Positions 45,260 to 53,977 of a DNA stretch of 64,000 bases are shown in pieces. The stretch spans positions 2,046,001 through 2,110,000 of the forward strand of contig SPDP01000001.1 in the NCBI GenBank assembly GCA_009360345.1. Direction: 5' to 3'. The notes beneath the pieces are model-generated. The model was given only the letters and a program-made list of their open reading frames with translations, did no database searches and had not been told where the DNA came from. How positions within the stretch are numbered: the first letter of the stretch is position 1; each line of letters opens with the position of its first letter. This DNA comes from Alcaligenaceae bacterium SAGV5. Its GTDB lineage: Bacteria > Pseudomonadota > Gammaproteobacteria > Burkholderiales > Burkholderiaceae_B. Both the position numbers and the translations under genes were made by a program.

Positions 45260-46699
45260 ATGATCCGCGCCAAGACAACTCTGTGCGCTCTGGCCGTGAC
45301 CTGCCTGGTCACGGCATGTTCCAGCGATGACGACAACAACGGCACGACGCCGCCCGTAGTTCAGACACCCAAGAACGTCCTGTTCTTCCTGGGCGACGGC
45401 ATGGGCATCACGACGCTGACCGCCGCCCGCATCTACAAGGTCGGCGAAGACGGCAGCCTGACCATCGACACCCTGCCGGAAACGGCGTTCGTCCACACCT
45501 ACTCGAACGACGCCCAGGTGACGGACAGCGCGCCGTCCATGTCCGCCTACATGACGGGCGTGAAGATGAACAACGAGGTGGTGTCCATGAGCGCCGCCAC
45601 CAAGGCCGCCGACGCCAGCGGCAAGCCGTACCACAGGAACTACGACGCCACCTGCCCGAGCGGCAACGGCGCTCCGGTCGACACCCTGCTCGAACTGATG
45701 AAGGCCAAGGGCTACGGCACGGGCGTGGTCACTACCACCCGCATCACGCACGCGACGCCCGCCGCCACCTATTCCCACGTCTGCCACCGCGATGCCGAAA
45801 ACACCATCGCCGCGGCCCTGGTGCCCGGCGGCGCCGGCTTCAACGCCCGCCTGGGCGATGGCGTGGACGTGATCTTCGGCGGCGGCACGGACTACTTCGT
45901 CCCCAAGGAAGACGGCGGCAAGCGCAACGACAAGCGCAATCTCGTCACCGAGCTGAAGGCCAAGTACAGCTACGCCGCGAACAAGGCCGACTTCGACAAG
46001 CTGCCCGTGGACGGCACCCGGATCGCCGGCCTCTTCACGAAGGGCCACATGGCCTATGACCTGGACCGCGATGCCTCCAAGGAACCCAGCCTGGCCGAGA
46101 TGACCGGCAAGGCGATCGACGCGCTGGCCGCGAAAAAGAAGGGCTTCTTCCTGATGGTGGAAGGCGGCCGCATCGACCACGCCCTGCACGCCACCAACGC
46201 GCGCCGCGCGCTGCAGGACACGGTGGCCTTCGACGACGCCATCAAGCTGGCGCTGGACAAGATGCAGAAGGCCGATCCGGGCCTGAAGAACACGCTGATC
46301 GTCGTTACCGCCGACCACGACCACACGCTGCAGATGAACGGCTACGCCGCGCGCACCGGCAAGACCGAGCCGGGCAAGCCCGGCGTGCTGGGCCTGGTCA
46401 AGAATTATGTCGGCCCCGCCACGCCGAGCAAGGACGTGGACGGCAACCCGTACACCATCATCGGCTTCGGCAACGGTCCCAAGCGCCTGGCTGCCCGCGG
46501 CCCGATCGACGACACCGCGCTGGAAGACAAGAACTACCTGCAGGAAGCCGTGATCCCGATGGACCCGGCCAGCGATTCGGAAACGCACGGCGGCGCCGAC
46601 GTATTCCTGGGTGCCACCGGCCTGGGCGCCGACCAGTTCTCGGGCGTGATCACGAATACCGACGTATTCGGCCTGATCCGCAAGGCGGTCGAGCTTTGA
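45260..46699 (+). CDS. Alkaline phosphatase, predicted lipoprotein
   Basis: A 479-residue PhoA-superfamily phosphomonoesterase. ATG 45260 has GGGGAGA upstream. The signal ends in lipobox LVTAC (Cys20), followed by a Ser/Asp linker, so it should be membrane-anchored. The metal-site start is NVLFFLGDGMG, and the nucleophile is Ser90 in VTDSAPSMSAYMTG. Further metal ligands are in VEGGRIDHALHATN, VTADHDHT and ETHGGADVFL. It lies 47 bases upstream of a paralogous, soluble phosphatase, so the pair looks like a tandem duplication with different localisation. No Pho box is obvious. Confidence 0.93.
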   Translation: MIRAKTTLCALAVTCLVTACSSDDDNNGTTPPVVQTPKNVLFFLGDGMGITTLTAARIYKVGEDGSLTIDTLPETAFVHTYSNDAQVTDSAPSMSAYMTGVKMNNEVVSMSAATKAADASGKPYHRNYDATCPSGNGAPVDTLLELMKAKGYGTGVVTTTRITHATPAATYSHVCHRDAENTIAAALVPGGAGFNARLGDGVDVIFGGGTDYFVPKEDGGKRNDKRNLVTELKAKYSYAANKADFDKLPVDGTRIAGLFTKGHMAYDLDRDASKEPSLAEMTGKAIDALAAKKKGFFLMVEGGRIDHALHATNARRALQDTVAFDDAIKLALDKMQKADPGLKNTLIVVTADHDHTLQMNGYAARTGKTEPGKPGVLGLVKNYVGPATPSKDVDGNPYTIIGFGNGPKRLAARGPIDDTALEDKNYLQEAVIPMDPASDSETHGGADVFLGATGLGADQFSGVITNTDVFGLIRKAVEL

Positions 46700-46746
46700 T
46701 GGACGACGGATCCGCACATCGACCGATACAGCCTAAGGATACGACC

Positions 46747-48270
46747 ATGAACCGCAATCTCCGCAAGACCCGCCTTGCCGCCCTGCTCGCCCTGCCGCTG
46801 CTGGCGGGCGCCAACTTCGCCCACGCCGCGAGCGAAGCCAAGAACGTCATCTTCTTCCTCGGCGACGGCATGGGCCCGGTCACCGTGACGGCCGCGCGCA
46901 TCTACAAGGGCGAAAAGCAGCTCGCCGCCAAGCCCGGCTCGCTGACCAGCTCCGAGCGCGCCAAGCTGACGATGCAGTCGCTGCCCTACGCCGCGCGCGT
47001 CAAGACCTTCTCGCTGGACGGCCAGACCACCGACAGCGCGCCCTCCATGGCGGCCTACATGACCGGCGTGAAGATGCGCAACGAAGTGATCTCCATGTCG
47101 TCCGACACGACGGCGGTGGACGCCTCGGGCAGCCAATACATCAACGGCGAAGACACCACCTGCCCCGCCACCAACGGCACGCCCGCCGAGACGCTGCTGG
47201 AGCTGTCCAAGGCCAAGGGCCGCTCGGTCGGCGCCGTCTCGACCACCCGCGTCGGCCACGCCACGCCGGCCGCGACCTACGCCCACGTCTGCAACCGCAA
47301 TGCCTACAACACCATCGCCGAGCAATCCACGCCCGGCCATGCGCGCTACAACGCCAAGCTGCTCGACGGCATCGACGTACTGATGGGCGGCGGACAGCGC
47401 AACTACCTGCCCAAGTCCGTCAACCCCAGCAGCAAGCGCACCGACGACGTCAATCTGGTCTCGGCCTTCCAGGCCAAGGGCTATGCCTACGTCGACACCG
47501 GCACCAAGCTGCGCGCGCTGAACGTCGGCTCCACCACCAAGCTGCTGGGCCTGTTCTCGCAAAGCGAAATGGCCTACGAACTGGACCGCGTCAAGCCGGC
47601 CCTGGGCTACGACCAGCCCAGCCTGGCCGAAATGACCGAGAAGGCGCTGGGCGTGCTCAGCAAGAACGACAAAGGCTTCTTCCTGATGGTGGAAGGCGGC
47701 CGCATCGACCACGCCCTGCACGGCACCAATGCCAAGCGCGCGCTGGAAGACACCCTGGCCTTCGACACCGCCATCCAGACCGCGCTGGACTTCATGGAGA
47801 AGAAGGATCCGGGCCTGAAGAACACGCTGGTGGTGGTCACGGCCGACCATGACCACGCCATCGCGTTCAACGGCTACCCCAAGATCGGCAACCCCATCCT
47901 GGGCACGGTCAAGGGCTACAGCGACAACAAGACCGCCCTGGCGGCCGACGGCAAGCCCTACACCACCCTGGTGTTCGGCAACGGCGGCCGTCCCAACGCC
48001 AGCGGCTCCAGCCAGGTCAACCCCGAAGACGGCAACAAGCCCTGGATCGCGCCGGCCCGCGGCGCCTCGCGCGAGGACCTGAGCGGCGTCGACACCTTCG
48101 ACGACAACTTCCTGCAGGAAGTGGGCATCGTCCTGGGCACGCCCGGCGCCGAGACCCACGGCGGGGGCGACGTGATGCTGTTCGCGGGCGGAGCCGGCTC
48201 GAAGATCTTCAAGGGCACGCTGGACAACACCAAGGTGTTCGGCAAGGTCCGCGAAGCGGCCGGTCTGTGA
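46747..48270 (+). CDS. Alkaline phosphatase, periplasmic
   Basis: A 507-residue PhoA-superfamily enzyme with a cleavable signal peptide (MNRNLRKTRLAALLALPLLAGANFAHA). It aligns along its whole length with the upstream copy: NVIFFLGDGMG, nucleophile Ser97 in TTDSAPSMAAYMTG, VEGGRIDHALHGTN, VTADHDHA and ETHGGGDVML. AAGGA precedes ATG 46747. Expected role: periplasmic hydrolysis of phosphomonoesters with two Zn and one Mg per site. The next gene encodes a His-rich secreted protein. Confidence 0.94.
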   Translation: MNRNLRKTRLAALLALPLLAGANFAHAASEAKNVIFFLGDGMGPVTVTAARIYKGEKQLAAKPGSLTSSERAKLTMQSLPYAARVKTFSLDGQTTDSAPSMAAYMTGVKMRNEVISMSSDTTAVDASGSQYINGEDTTCPATNGTPAETLLELSKAKGRSVGAVSTTRVGHATPAATYAHVCNRNAYNTIAEQSTPGHARYNAKLLDGIDVLMGGGQRNYLPKSVNPSSKRTDDVNLVSAFQAKGYAYVDTGTKLRALNVGSTTKLLGLFSQSEMAYELDRVKPALGYDQPSLAEMTEKALGVLSKNDKGFFLMVEGGRIDHALHGTNAKRALEDTLAFDTAIQTALDFMEKKDPGLKNTLVVVTADHDHAIAFNGYPKIGNPILGTVKGYSDNKTALAADGKPYTTLVFGNGGRPNASGSSQVNPEDGNKPWIAPARGASREDLSGVDTFDDNFLQEVGIVLGTPGAETHGGGDVMLFAGGAGSKIFKGTLDNTKVFGKVREAAGL

Positions 48271-48290
48271 TACACGGGCGGGAGTCTGCG

Positions 48291-49013
48291 ATGAAACGGA
48301 TGGCATGGTGCCTCGCGGCACTGCTGCCCCTGGGCCCCGCCGTCGCTCAAAAGGCGACGGCGCAGCCGGCCCAGGCGGCACCCGACCTGAATCTGCGCAT
48401 CGAGCGCTACGCCTCGTCCACCGGCCGCGACGGCGTGCAGCGGGAAAGCCGCTACACCGACCTGATGGTGCGCCGCGCGGGCTCGGTCTGGATCGAGCGG
48501 GATTTCCCCGCCGCGCTGCGCGCCAGCGACGAACACGGCCACGACGCGCATGAACAGGGCGGCCCGGAACCGCACGCCGGCCATTCCCATGCCGACACGG
48601 TGGGCTCGCCCCTGTGGCTGCAGCGGGATACCGCCGGCAAGGTGGCCGTACGCATGGTGCTGCGCAAGCAGCGCAAGGTGCTCGACATCGACGAAGCCAA
48701 CTACGGCAACGTCGGCTACAACGGCTCCTGGGACATCACCTACGGGGTGGTGGATCCGGCCAGCCTGAAGCGCATGCAGCCGGACGGCACGCCCGCCAAG
48801 GGTGTGCAGCGCTATCGCCTGGCACGCGGCGAGTCGATGATCACCGTGGACTGGGACATGAAGGGACAATACGCCCGCCGTGTCGAGACCCGCGGGCCGC
48901 ACGGCCTGTCGGTCAACCGGATCACGGTGACGGCGGCGCCCGCGCCGGCCGTGCTGCCCTGGAAAGCGGTAGAGGGCTACGAACGGGGCGACTACTCCGA
49001 CTTGCTGGACTGA
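48291..49013 (+). CDS. Secreted protein with His-rich metal-binding-like loop, function unknown
   Basis: A 240-residue protein with a signal peptide (MKRMAWCLAALLPLGPAVAQ). ATG 48291 has GGGAG upstream; GTG 48267 in the phosphatase stop would be an alternative. Residues about 83-102 hold eight His among acidic residues (EHGHDAHEQGG then PHAGHSHAD), the style of zinc- or nickel-binding loops in periplasmic metal proteins. The remainder looks beta-rich. It follows two zinc-dependent phosphatases by 20 bases on the same strand, so a metal-supply or chaperone role is possible. I do not recognise the family. Confidence 0.72.
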   Translation: MKRMAWCLAALLPLGPAVAQKATAQPAQAAPDLNLRIERYASSTGRDGVQRESRYTDLMVRRAGSVWIERDFPAALRASDEHGHDAHEQGGPEPHAGHSHADTVGSPLWLQRDTAGKVAVRMVLRKQRKVLDIDEANYGNVGYNGSWDITYGVVDPASLKRMQPDGTPAKGVQRYRLARGESMITVDWDMKGQYARRVETRGPHGLSVNRITVTAAPAPAVLPWKAVEGYERGDYSDLLD

Positions 49014-49627
49014 GTCCGGGCCCCCTGCTCCACCACCCACTGGACCACCTGGCCGGCCAGCGCATCGCTGGCCAGGCCGAAGGCCGACACCACGGCCGGC
49101 ACTTCGACGCCCTCGGCAGGTTGCGCGACCTCGAAGCTGCGCGAGGCCACCACGCGCCGCGTCGCGGTCGAGATCAGCCGGGCATCCAGGCTGACCACCG
49201 CGTAGGGCACGGCACCGCGATATTCGCTCTGGAAGGCGCGCAGATCGCTGTCCAGTTCCAGGTCCGCGCGCACATTGCTGGCGGTGGTCGATACCGATGC
49301 GACGCGGCCGTCCAGCCTGAACGCCTCGGCCAGGCGGGCGCGCAGCAGCACCGGCGGCGCGTCGGTCCAGCGCGCCCCGCCATAGGTGCTGAGGCGGTCC
49401 CCCTGGACGATGACCGCGATGCGAGCGCTGTCCAGCGTGGTATTGGCGTGCGGGCTGCGAATGCGCAGCGACCAGGCCTGGGCCTTGCCCGGCGGGGAAA
49501 CCGCCGCCTGCGCGGACGGCAGGCGATAGATGTCGACCGTTTTCTGTTCCGGCAGCAGCGTGCAGGCCGAAGCCAGCACCGCCAGCGACATGCCCGCCCA
49601 ACGGATGATTGCGCGCGCGCCTCTCAT
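48992..49627 (-). CDS. ABC-type transport auxiliary lipoprotein (PqiC/LetC-like) of an MCE system
   Basis: A 211-residue lipoprotein: lipobox LASAC with Cys22, then TLLPEQKTVDIYRLPS, the usual opening of the family of small lipoproteins that accompany MCE proteins. VSLDARLISTATRRVVASRSF is the other conserved segment. It is the last gene of the four-gene lipid transporter and overlaps the MlaD-like gene by 4 bases. Expected role: outer-membrane-side partner of the MCE protein. It is convergent with the His-rich protein gene and overlaps it by 22 bases. Confidence 0.87.
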   Translation of the reverse strand: MRGARAIIRWAGMSLAVLASACTLLPEQKTVDIYRLPSAQAAVSPPGKAQAWSLRIRSPHANTTLDSARIAVIVQGDRLSTYGGARWTDAPPVLLRARLAEAFRLDGRVASVSTTASNVRADLELDSDLRAFQSEYRGAVPYAVVSLDARLISTATRRVVASRSFEVAQPAEGVEVPAVVSAFGLASDALAGQVVQWVVEQGARTQSSKSE

Positions 49628-50562
49628 GGGGTGAACTCCTTGGGTTGTTCGCGGCCCAGCAGGTAGTCGGCCGGGTTGTCCTCGAGGCGGCGGGTGATGG
49701 CCCGCAGCGACGCCATCGTCGCCTGCATCTCTCGCAGCGCGCCGCCCAGCTCGCCCAGGCTCTGGGCGCCGCTGCCCAGCGCGCCGCTGTTCTCCTGCAC
49801 CAGGCGGTCGATGCTATCGCTGGCGCGAGCCAGCGACGTCATGGCCTGCTGCGCGCTCTGCATGGTGTCCTTCCCCTGCGAACCCACCAGTTCGTCGGCA
49901 TGCGTCATCAGCGAGTTGGCCCTGGCCAGCGCCTCGGACGTCTGCCGGCCGATCTCTCCCAGTTGTCCGCCCAGCTTCGCGAAACTTTCCCGCTGCGCGG
50001 CCAGCTCGGCCGTGCTTTGCTCGAGGTGCTCCAGGATGCTGCTGATCTGCCGGGCGTTCTCGGGCGACATGATCTGGCGCGCGCTGGCGACCATTTCGTT
50101 GACGTTCAGCATCAGGTCCTCCCCGCCCGCCAGCAACTGGGTGATCGGCGACGGCAGGGCCACGATGACCGGCACCTTGTCGCCCTTGGGCAGGAGACGC
50201 GGACTTTCCGGCGTGCCGCTGCCGAGCTGGATCACCGAGGTACCCGTGACGCCGGTCAGGCGCAGGCGCGCCACCGTATCCTCCTTGACCGGCACGTCGC
50301 TGGCGATCCGTATCCGCGCCACCACCTTGCGGGGATCCACGGGATCGAGCCGCAACCGCGCCACGTCGCCGACCTTGATCCCGCTGTACATGACGGCGCT
50401 GCCCTCGGACAGGCCGTTGACCGCCTCGTTGAACTCGACGTCGAACTGCGCCACGCTGGCGTCCGAATGGCTCTTGGCCAGCCACAACGCGAACAGCAGG
50501 GCCCCCGTCACGGCAATGACGAGGAACAGGCCGATCACGACATGATGCGCCCGGGTTTCCAT
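49624..50562 (-). CDS. MCE-domain protein, MlaD family
   Basis: A 312-residue protein with one N-terminal TM helix (IGLFLVIAVTGALLFALWLA), an MCE domain at about 38-115 (FDVEFNEAVNGLSEGSAVMYSGIKVGDV) and a long alpha-helical tail of about 170 residues with heptad-like spacing. By family knowledge MCE proteins form hexameric rings that carry phospholipids across the periplasm. The tail is longer than in E. coli MlaD, more like the type that builds a needle or tube with its lipoprotein partner. It directly abuts the ABC ATPase gene upstream. Confidence 0.92.
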   Translation of the reverse strand: METRAHHVVIGLFLVIAVTGALLFALWLAKSHSDASVAQFDVEFNEAVNGLSEGSAVMYSGIKVGDVARLRLDPVDPRKVVARIRIASDVPVKEDTVARLRLTGVTGTSVIQLGSGTPESPRLLPKGDKVPVIVALPSPITQLLAGGEDLMLNVNEMVASARQIMSPENARQISSILEHLEQSTAELAAQRESFAKLGGQLGEIGRQTSEALARANSLMTHADELVGSQGKDTMQSAQQAMTSLARASDSIDRLVQENSGALGSGAQSLGELGGALREMQATMASLRAITRRLEDNPADYLLGREQPKEFTP

Positions 50563-51357
50563 CTACTCCTCCTTGCGCGACCGTTCGGCCGCCCGCGACG
50601 CCGCGCGTCCGCGCGGCCCCTGGAAATATTCCTGCACCCACGGATCGTCGACCCGCTCCACCACTTCCAGCCGGTCCACCACCAGCACCTTGCGCTGCGA
50701 CAGCACCGCCACCCGGTCGCAGATGGCGTAGAGCGTGTCCAGATCGTGCGTGACCAGGAACACGGTCAGCCCCAGCGCATCTCTCAGGGTGCGGATCAGT
50801 TCGTCGAAGGCCGCCGCGCCGATCGGGTCCAGTCCCGCCGTGGGCTCGTCCAGGAACAACAGATCGGGGTCCAGCGCCAGGGCGCGCGCCAGCGCCGCCC
50901 GCTTGACCATGCCGCCCGACAGCGAGGCCGGGGACTTGGCGCCGGCCTCGACCGGCAGGCCCGCCAGCGCCAGCTTGAGCCGCGCCAGCCGCTCGGCCTC
51001 GGGCCGGGCCAGTCCCGCGTGCTCGATCAGCGGCAGCGCGGCGTTCTCGGTCACCGACAGCGAGGAGAACAGCGCGCCGCGCTGGAACAGCACGCCCATC
51101 CGCCGTTCCTGGCGCGAACGCATCTCGGGAGACAGCTCGTCCAGCACCTGGCCGAACACCTGCACGCTGCCCGCGGTCGGCCGCCGCAGCCCGACGATGG
51201 AGCGCAGCAGCACCGACTTGCCCGAGCCCGAACCGCCCACCACGCCCAGGATCTCGCCCCGGTGGATGTCCAGGTCCAGCCCCTCGTGCACGGTCTGGGT
51301 CCCGAAACGGTTGACCAGCCCGCGCACGCGCACGATGGGTTCGTCGGCCGTCACCAT
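50563..51357 (-). CDS. ABC transporter ATP-binding protein, MlaF type
   Basis: A 264-residue ATPase. Walker A GGSGSGKS, Q-loop in GVLFQRGALFSSLSV, signature LSGGMVKR, Walker B LLFLDEPTAGLDP and H-loop VTHDLDT are all in place. The LFQRGALF and GGMVKRAALARAL forms are typical of MlaF/Mkl ATPases of MCE systems. ATG 51357 overlaps the end of the permease gene by 7 bases. The C-terminal extension (DDPWVQEYFQGPRGRAA) contains the family helix that contacts a STAS/MlaB protein; here the STAS domain is fused to the permease. Confidence 0.93.
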   Translation of the reverse strand: MVTADEPIVRVRGLVNRFGTQTVHEGLDLDIHRGEILGVVGGSGSGKSVLLRSIVGLRRPTAGSVQVFGQVLDELSPEMRSRQERRMGVLFQRGALFSSLSVTENAALPLIEHAGLARPEAERLARLKLALAGLPVEAGAKSPASLSGGMVKRAALARALALDPDLLFLDEPTAGLDPIGAAAFDELIRTLRDALGLTVFLVTHDLDTLYAICDRVAVLSQRKVLVVDRLEVVERVDDPWVQEYFQGPRGRAASRAAERSRKEE

Positions 51358-52493
51358 CCCATCTCCATGAAGAACAGCGCCGCCAGCGCGTCGATCAGGA
51401 TCACCACGAAGATCGCCTGCACGACGCTGGAGGTGGTGTGCTCGCCCACGGACTGGGCGCTGCCGCTGACCTTGAAGCCTTCCAGGCAACCGATCACGGC
51501 GATGATGAAGGCCAGGATGGGCGCCTTGACGATGCCGACATAGAAGTGCCGCACGTCCAGGCTCTCGCGCAACGTGGACAGGAACAGCGACGGCGGAATG
51601 TCCAGGCTCCAGGCGCACACCACCATGCCGCCCGCGATGCCGGTCAGCATGGACATGAAGGTCAGGAGGGGCAGCGACACCAGCATCGCCAGCACGCGCG
51701 GCAGCACCAGCATGTTGATGGGGTCCAGGCCGAGCGCCCGGATGGCGTCGATCTCCTCGTTGGCCTTCATCGAGCCGATCTGCGCGGTAAAGGCGCTGGC
51801 CGTCCGGCCCGCCATCAGGATGGCGGTCAGCAACACGGCGAATTCGCGCAGAAAGGCAAACCCGACCAGATTGATCGTATAAAGGGTGGCGCCGAAGTCC
51901 CGCAGCACCGTCGCGCCCAGAAAAGCCACGACGGCGCCGACCAGGAAGGTCAGCAAGGCGACGATGGGAACGGCATTCAGCCCGATCTGCTCGATCTGCG
52001 CGACGGTGGCCGTGATCCGCCACGAGCGTGGGCGCACCAGCGACCGGCCCAGGCTCTCGAGCGTCAGGCCGATGAACCCGCACAGGCCCACGGCGTGCTT
52101 CCAGAACTGCTCGGCGGCCTCGCCCACGTGGCACAGCAGTTCGGCCAGCGGCGCAGGCGGCTCGGGCGGCTTGCACCGCTGGACCGCGCCCTGGGCGCGG
52201 ATGATGGTGTCGAGCAGCGCGCGGCGCGAGGCATCCACCTGGGGACCGGCGGCCAGCAGCCCGGGCAGGCGCTCGGCGCCCAGCAGGTCGACCAGCAGCG
52301 ATGCGCCCGCGGTATCCAGCGCGCCCAGCCGGCTGAGGTCCAGCGCGCGCACCTGGTCGCCCGCATCGAACCGGGCGACCTCGCGGCGCAGGGCCTCGAA
52401 GGCCGCCAGCGTCCAGTCGCCTTCGACCAACAGGCGGCCGGCACCGGTTGCGGCATCCCACACTAGACGGCCTGGCTGCGGAGCTACGCTCAT
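51351..52493 (-). CDS. MlaE-family permease fused to an N-terminal STAS (MlaB-like) domain
   Basis: A 380-residue protein. Residues 1-95 form a STAS-like domain (GRLLVEGDWTLAAFEALRRE, then VRALDLSRLGALDTAGASLL), and residues about 125-380 are an MlaE permease with the interface helix, GLNAVPIVALLTFLVGAVVAF, and the coupling segment MKANEEIDAIRALGLDP. In E. coli MlaB and MlaE are separate proteins; this fusion would tether the regulator to the permease. ATG 52493 is preceded by AGGA. It heads the permease-ATPase-MCE-lipoprotein unit. No MlaC is present here. Confidence 0.93.
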   Translation of the reverse strand: MSVAPQPGRLVWDAATGAGRLLVEGDWTLAAFEALRREVARFDAGDQVRALDLSRLGALDTAGASLLVDLLGAERLPGLLAAGPQVDASRRALLDTIIRAQGAVQRCKPPEPPAPLAELLCHVGEAAEQFWKHAVGLCGFIGLTLESLGRSLVRPRSWRITATVAQIEQIGLNAVPIVALLTFLVGAVVAFLGATVLRDFGATLYTINLVGFAFLREFAVLLTAILMAGRTASAFTAQIGSMKANEEIDAIRALGLDPINMLVLPRVLAMLVSLPLLTFMSMLTGIAGGMVVCAWSLDIPPSLFLSTLRESLDVRHFYVGIVKAPILAFIIAVIGCLEGFKVSGSAQSVGEHTTSSVVQAIFVVILIDALAALFFMEMGW

Positions 52494-52535
52494 CGTTCCT
52501 GGAGACGGGACCACGGAACCGGGATTGTCGGGGCT

Positions 52536-53954
52536 TTACTTGAGTCCAGGCAAGCCCTTCATGCCGCGCAGCGCCTTCATGCCGCCCATGGCGCGCATCA
52601 TCTTGGCCATGCCGCCCTTCTTCATCTGCTTCATCATGGCCTGCATCTGCTCGAACTGCGACAGCATGCGGTTGACCTCCTGCACCTGCACGCCGGCGCC
52701 GGTGGCGATGCGGCGCTTGCGCGAGGCCTTGATCAGCTCGGGCTTGGCGCGTTCGAGCTCGGTCATGGAGTTCAGGATGCCTTCCATGCGGCGGATCTGC
52801 TTGCCGGCCTGCTTGCTGTCTATTTGCGAGGCCGCCTGCGAGAACTGCGCCGGCAGCTTCTCCAGCAGCGAGCCCATGTCGCCCAGGTTCTTCATCTGCG
52901 CGATCTGGGCGCGGAAATCGTTCAGGTCGAACTTGTCGCCCGACTTGAGCTTGGCGGCCAGCTTCTGCGCCTCGTCGACGTCGATCGCGCGCTGGGCTTC
53001 CTCGACCAGCGACAGGATGTCGCCCATGCCCAGCACCCGTTGCGCCATGCGTTCGGGATGGAAGGGCTCGAGGCCGGACAGCTTCTCGGACACGCCGACG
53101 AACTTGAGCGGCTTGCCGGTCACGTGGCGCACCGACAGCGCGGCGCCGCCGCGCGCATCGCCGTCCAGCTTGGTCAGGACCACGCCGGTCAGCGGCAGGG
53201 CGTCGTTGAAGGCCTTGGCGACGTTGACCGCGTCCTGGCCCAGCATCGCGTCGACCACGAACAGGGTCTCGATCGGATCGAGCAGGGCATGCAGCGCGCG
53301 GATCTCGTTCATCAGCGCTTCGTCGATGCCCAGCCGGCCGGCCGTATCGACGATCAGCACGTCGTAATGGTGCTTGCGCGCATGGTCGAGCGCGTTGCGG
53401 GCAATGGCCTCGGGCGCCTGGTCGGTGGACGAAGGCAGAAAATCGACCCCGGCCTGCGCGGCCACGGTCTTCAACTGCTCGATGGCGGCGGGGCGGTAGA
53501 CGTCGGCGCTGACCACCAGCACTTTCTTCTTGCCCGTCTTGCGGCCGTTCTGGACATGGCCGCCCTCGGCCAGCCAGCGGGCCAGCTTGCCGGTGGTGGT
53601 GGTCTTGCCCGACCCCTGCAGGCCCGCCATCAGGATCACGGCGGGAGGCTGCTGGGCCAGCGACAACTCGCTCGCGTGGGGCCCGAGGTCCCCCCCCATG
53701 AGGGACGTCAGCTCCTTGTGGACCACTCCCACCAGGGCCTGGCCCGGCGTCAGGCTGCCCGTGACGTCCTCGCCCAGCGCCTTTTCCTTGACCCGCGCAA
53801 CGAACTCGCGCACGACCGGCAGGGACACGTCGGCTTCGAGCAGCGCCAGACGGACTTCGCGCAGCATTTCCTGCGTATTCGCCTCGGTCAGGCGCGCTTC
53901 ACCCTTCAGGGTCTTGACGACGCGCGACAGGCGAGCGGTAAGGTTATCGAGCAT
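52536..53954 (-). CDS. ffh: Signal recognition particle protein
   Basis: A 472-residue SRP54 GTPase. The N domain starts MLDNLTARLSRVVKTLKGEA. G motifs: GLQGSGKTTTTGKLA, DTAGRLGIDEALM, TKLDGDARGGAAL and GVSEKLSGLEPFHPERM. The Met-rich M domain (from about 330) ends in FEQMQAMMKQMKKGGMAKMM, the 4.5S RNA and signal-sequence groove. It is divergent from the CcsA-like gene with only 23 bases between start codons, so at least one promoter must lie within the opposite coding region. Confidence 0.98.
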   Translation of the reverse strand: MLDNLTARLSRVVKTLKGEARLTEANTQEMLREVRLALLEADVSLPVVREFVARVKEKALGEDVTGSLTPGQALVGVVHKELTSLMGGDLGPHASELSLAQQPPAVILMAGLQGSGKTTTTGKLARWLAEGGHVQNGRKTGKKKVLVVSADVYRPAAIEQLKTVAAQAGVDFLPSSTDQAPEAIARNALDHARKHHYDVLIVDTAGRLGIDEALMNEIRALHALLDPIETLFVVDAMLGQDAVNVAKAFNDALPLTGVVLTKLDGDARGGAALSVRHVTGKPLKFVGVSEKLSGLEPFHPERMAQRVLGMGDILSLVEEAQRAIDVDEAQKLAAKLKSGDKFDLNDFRAQIAQMKNLGDMGSLLEKLPAQFSQAASQIDSKQAGKQIRRMEGILNSMTELERAKPELIKASRKRRIATGAGVQVQEVNRMLSQFEQMQAMMKQMKKGGMAKMMRAMGGMKALRGMKGLPGLK

Positions 53955-53977
53955 GAATAGGATTCGCTTACACTTCC

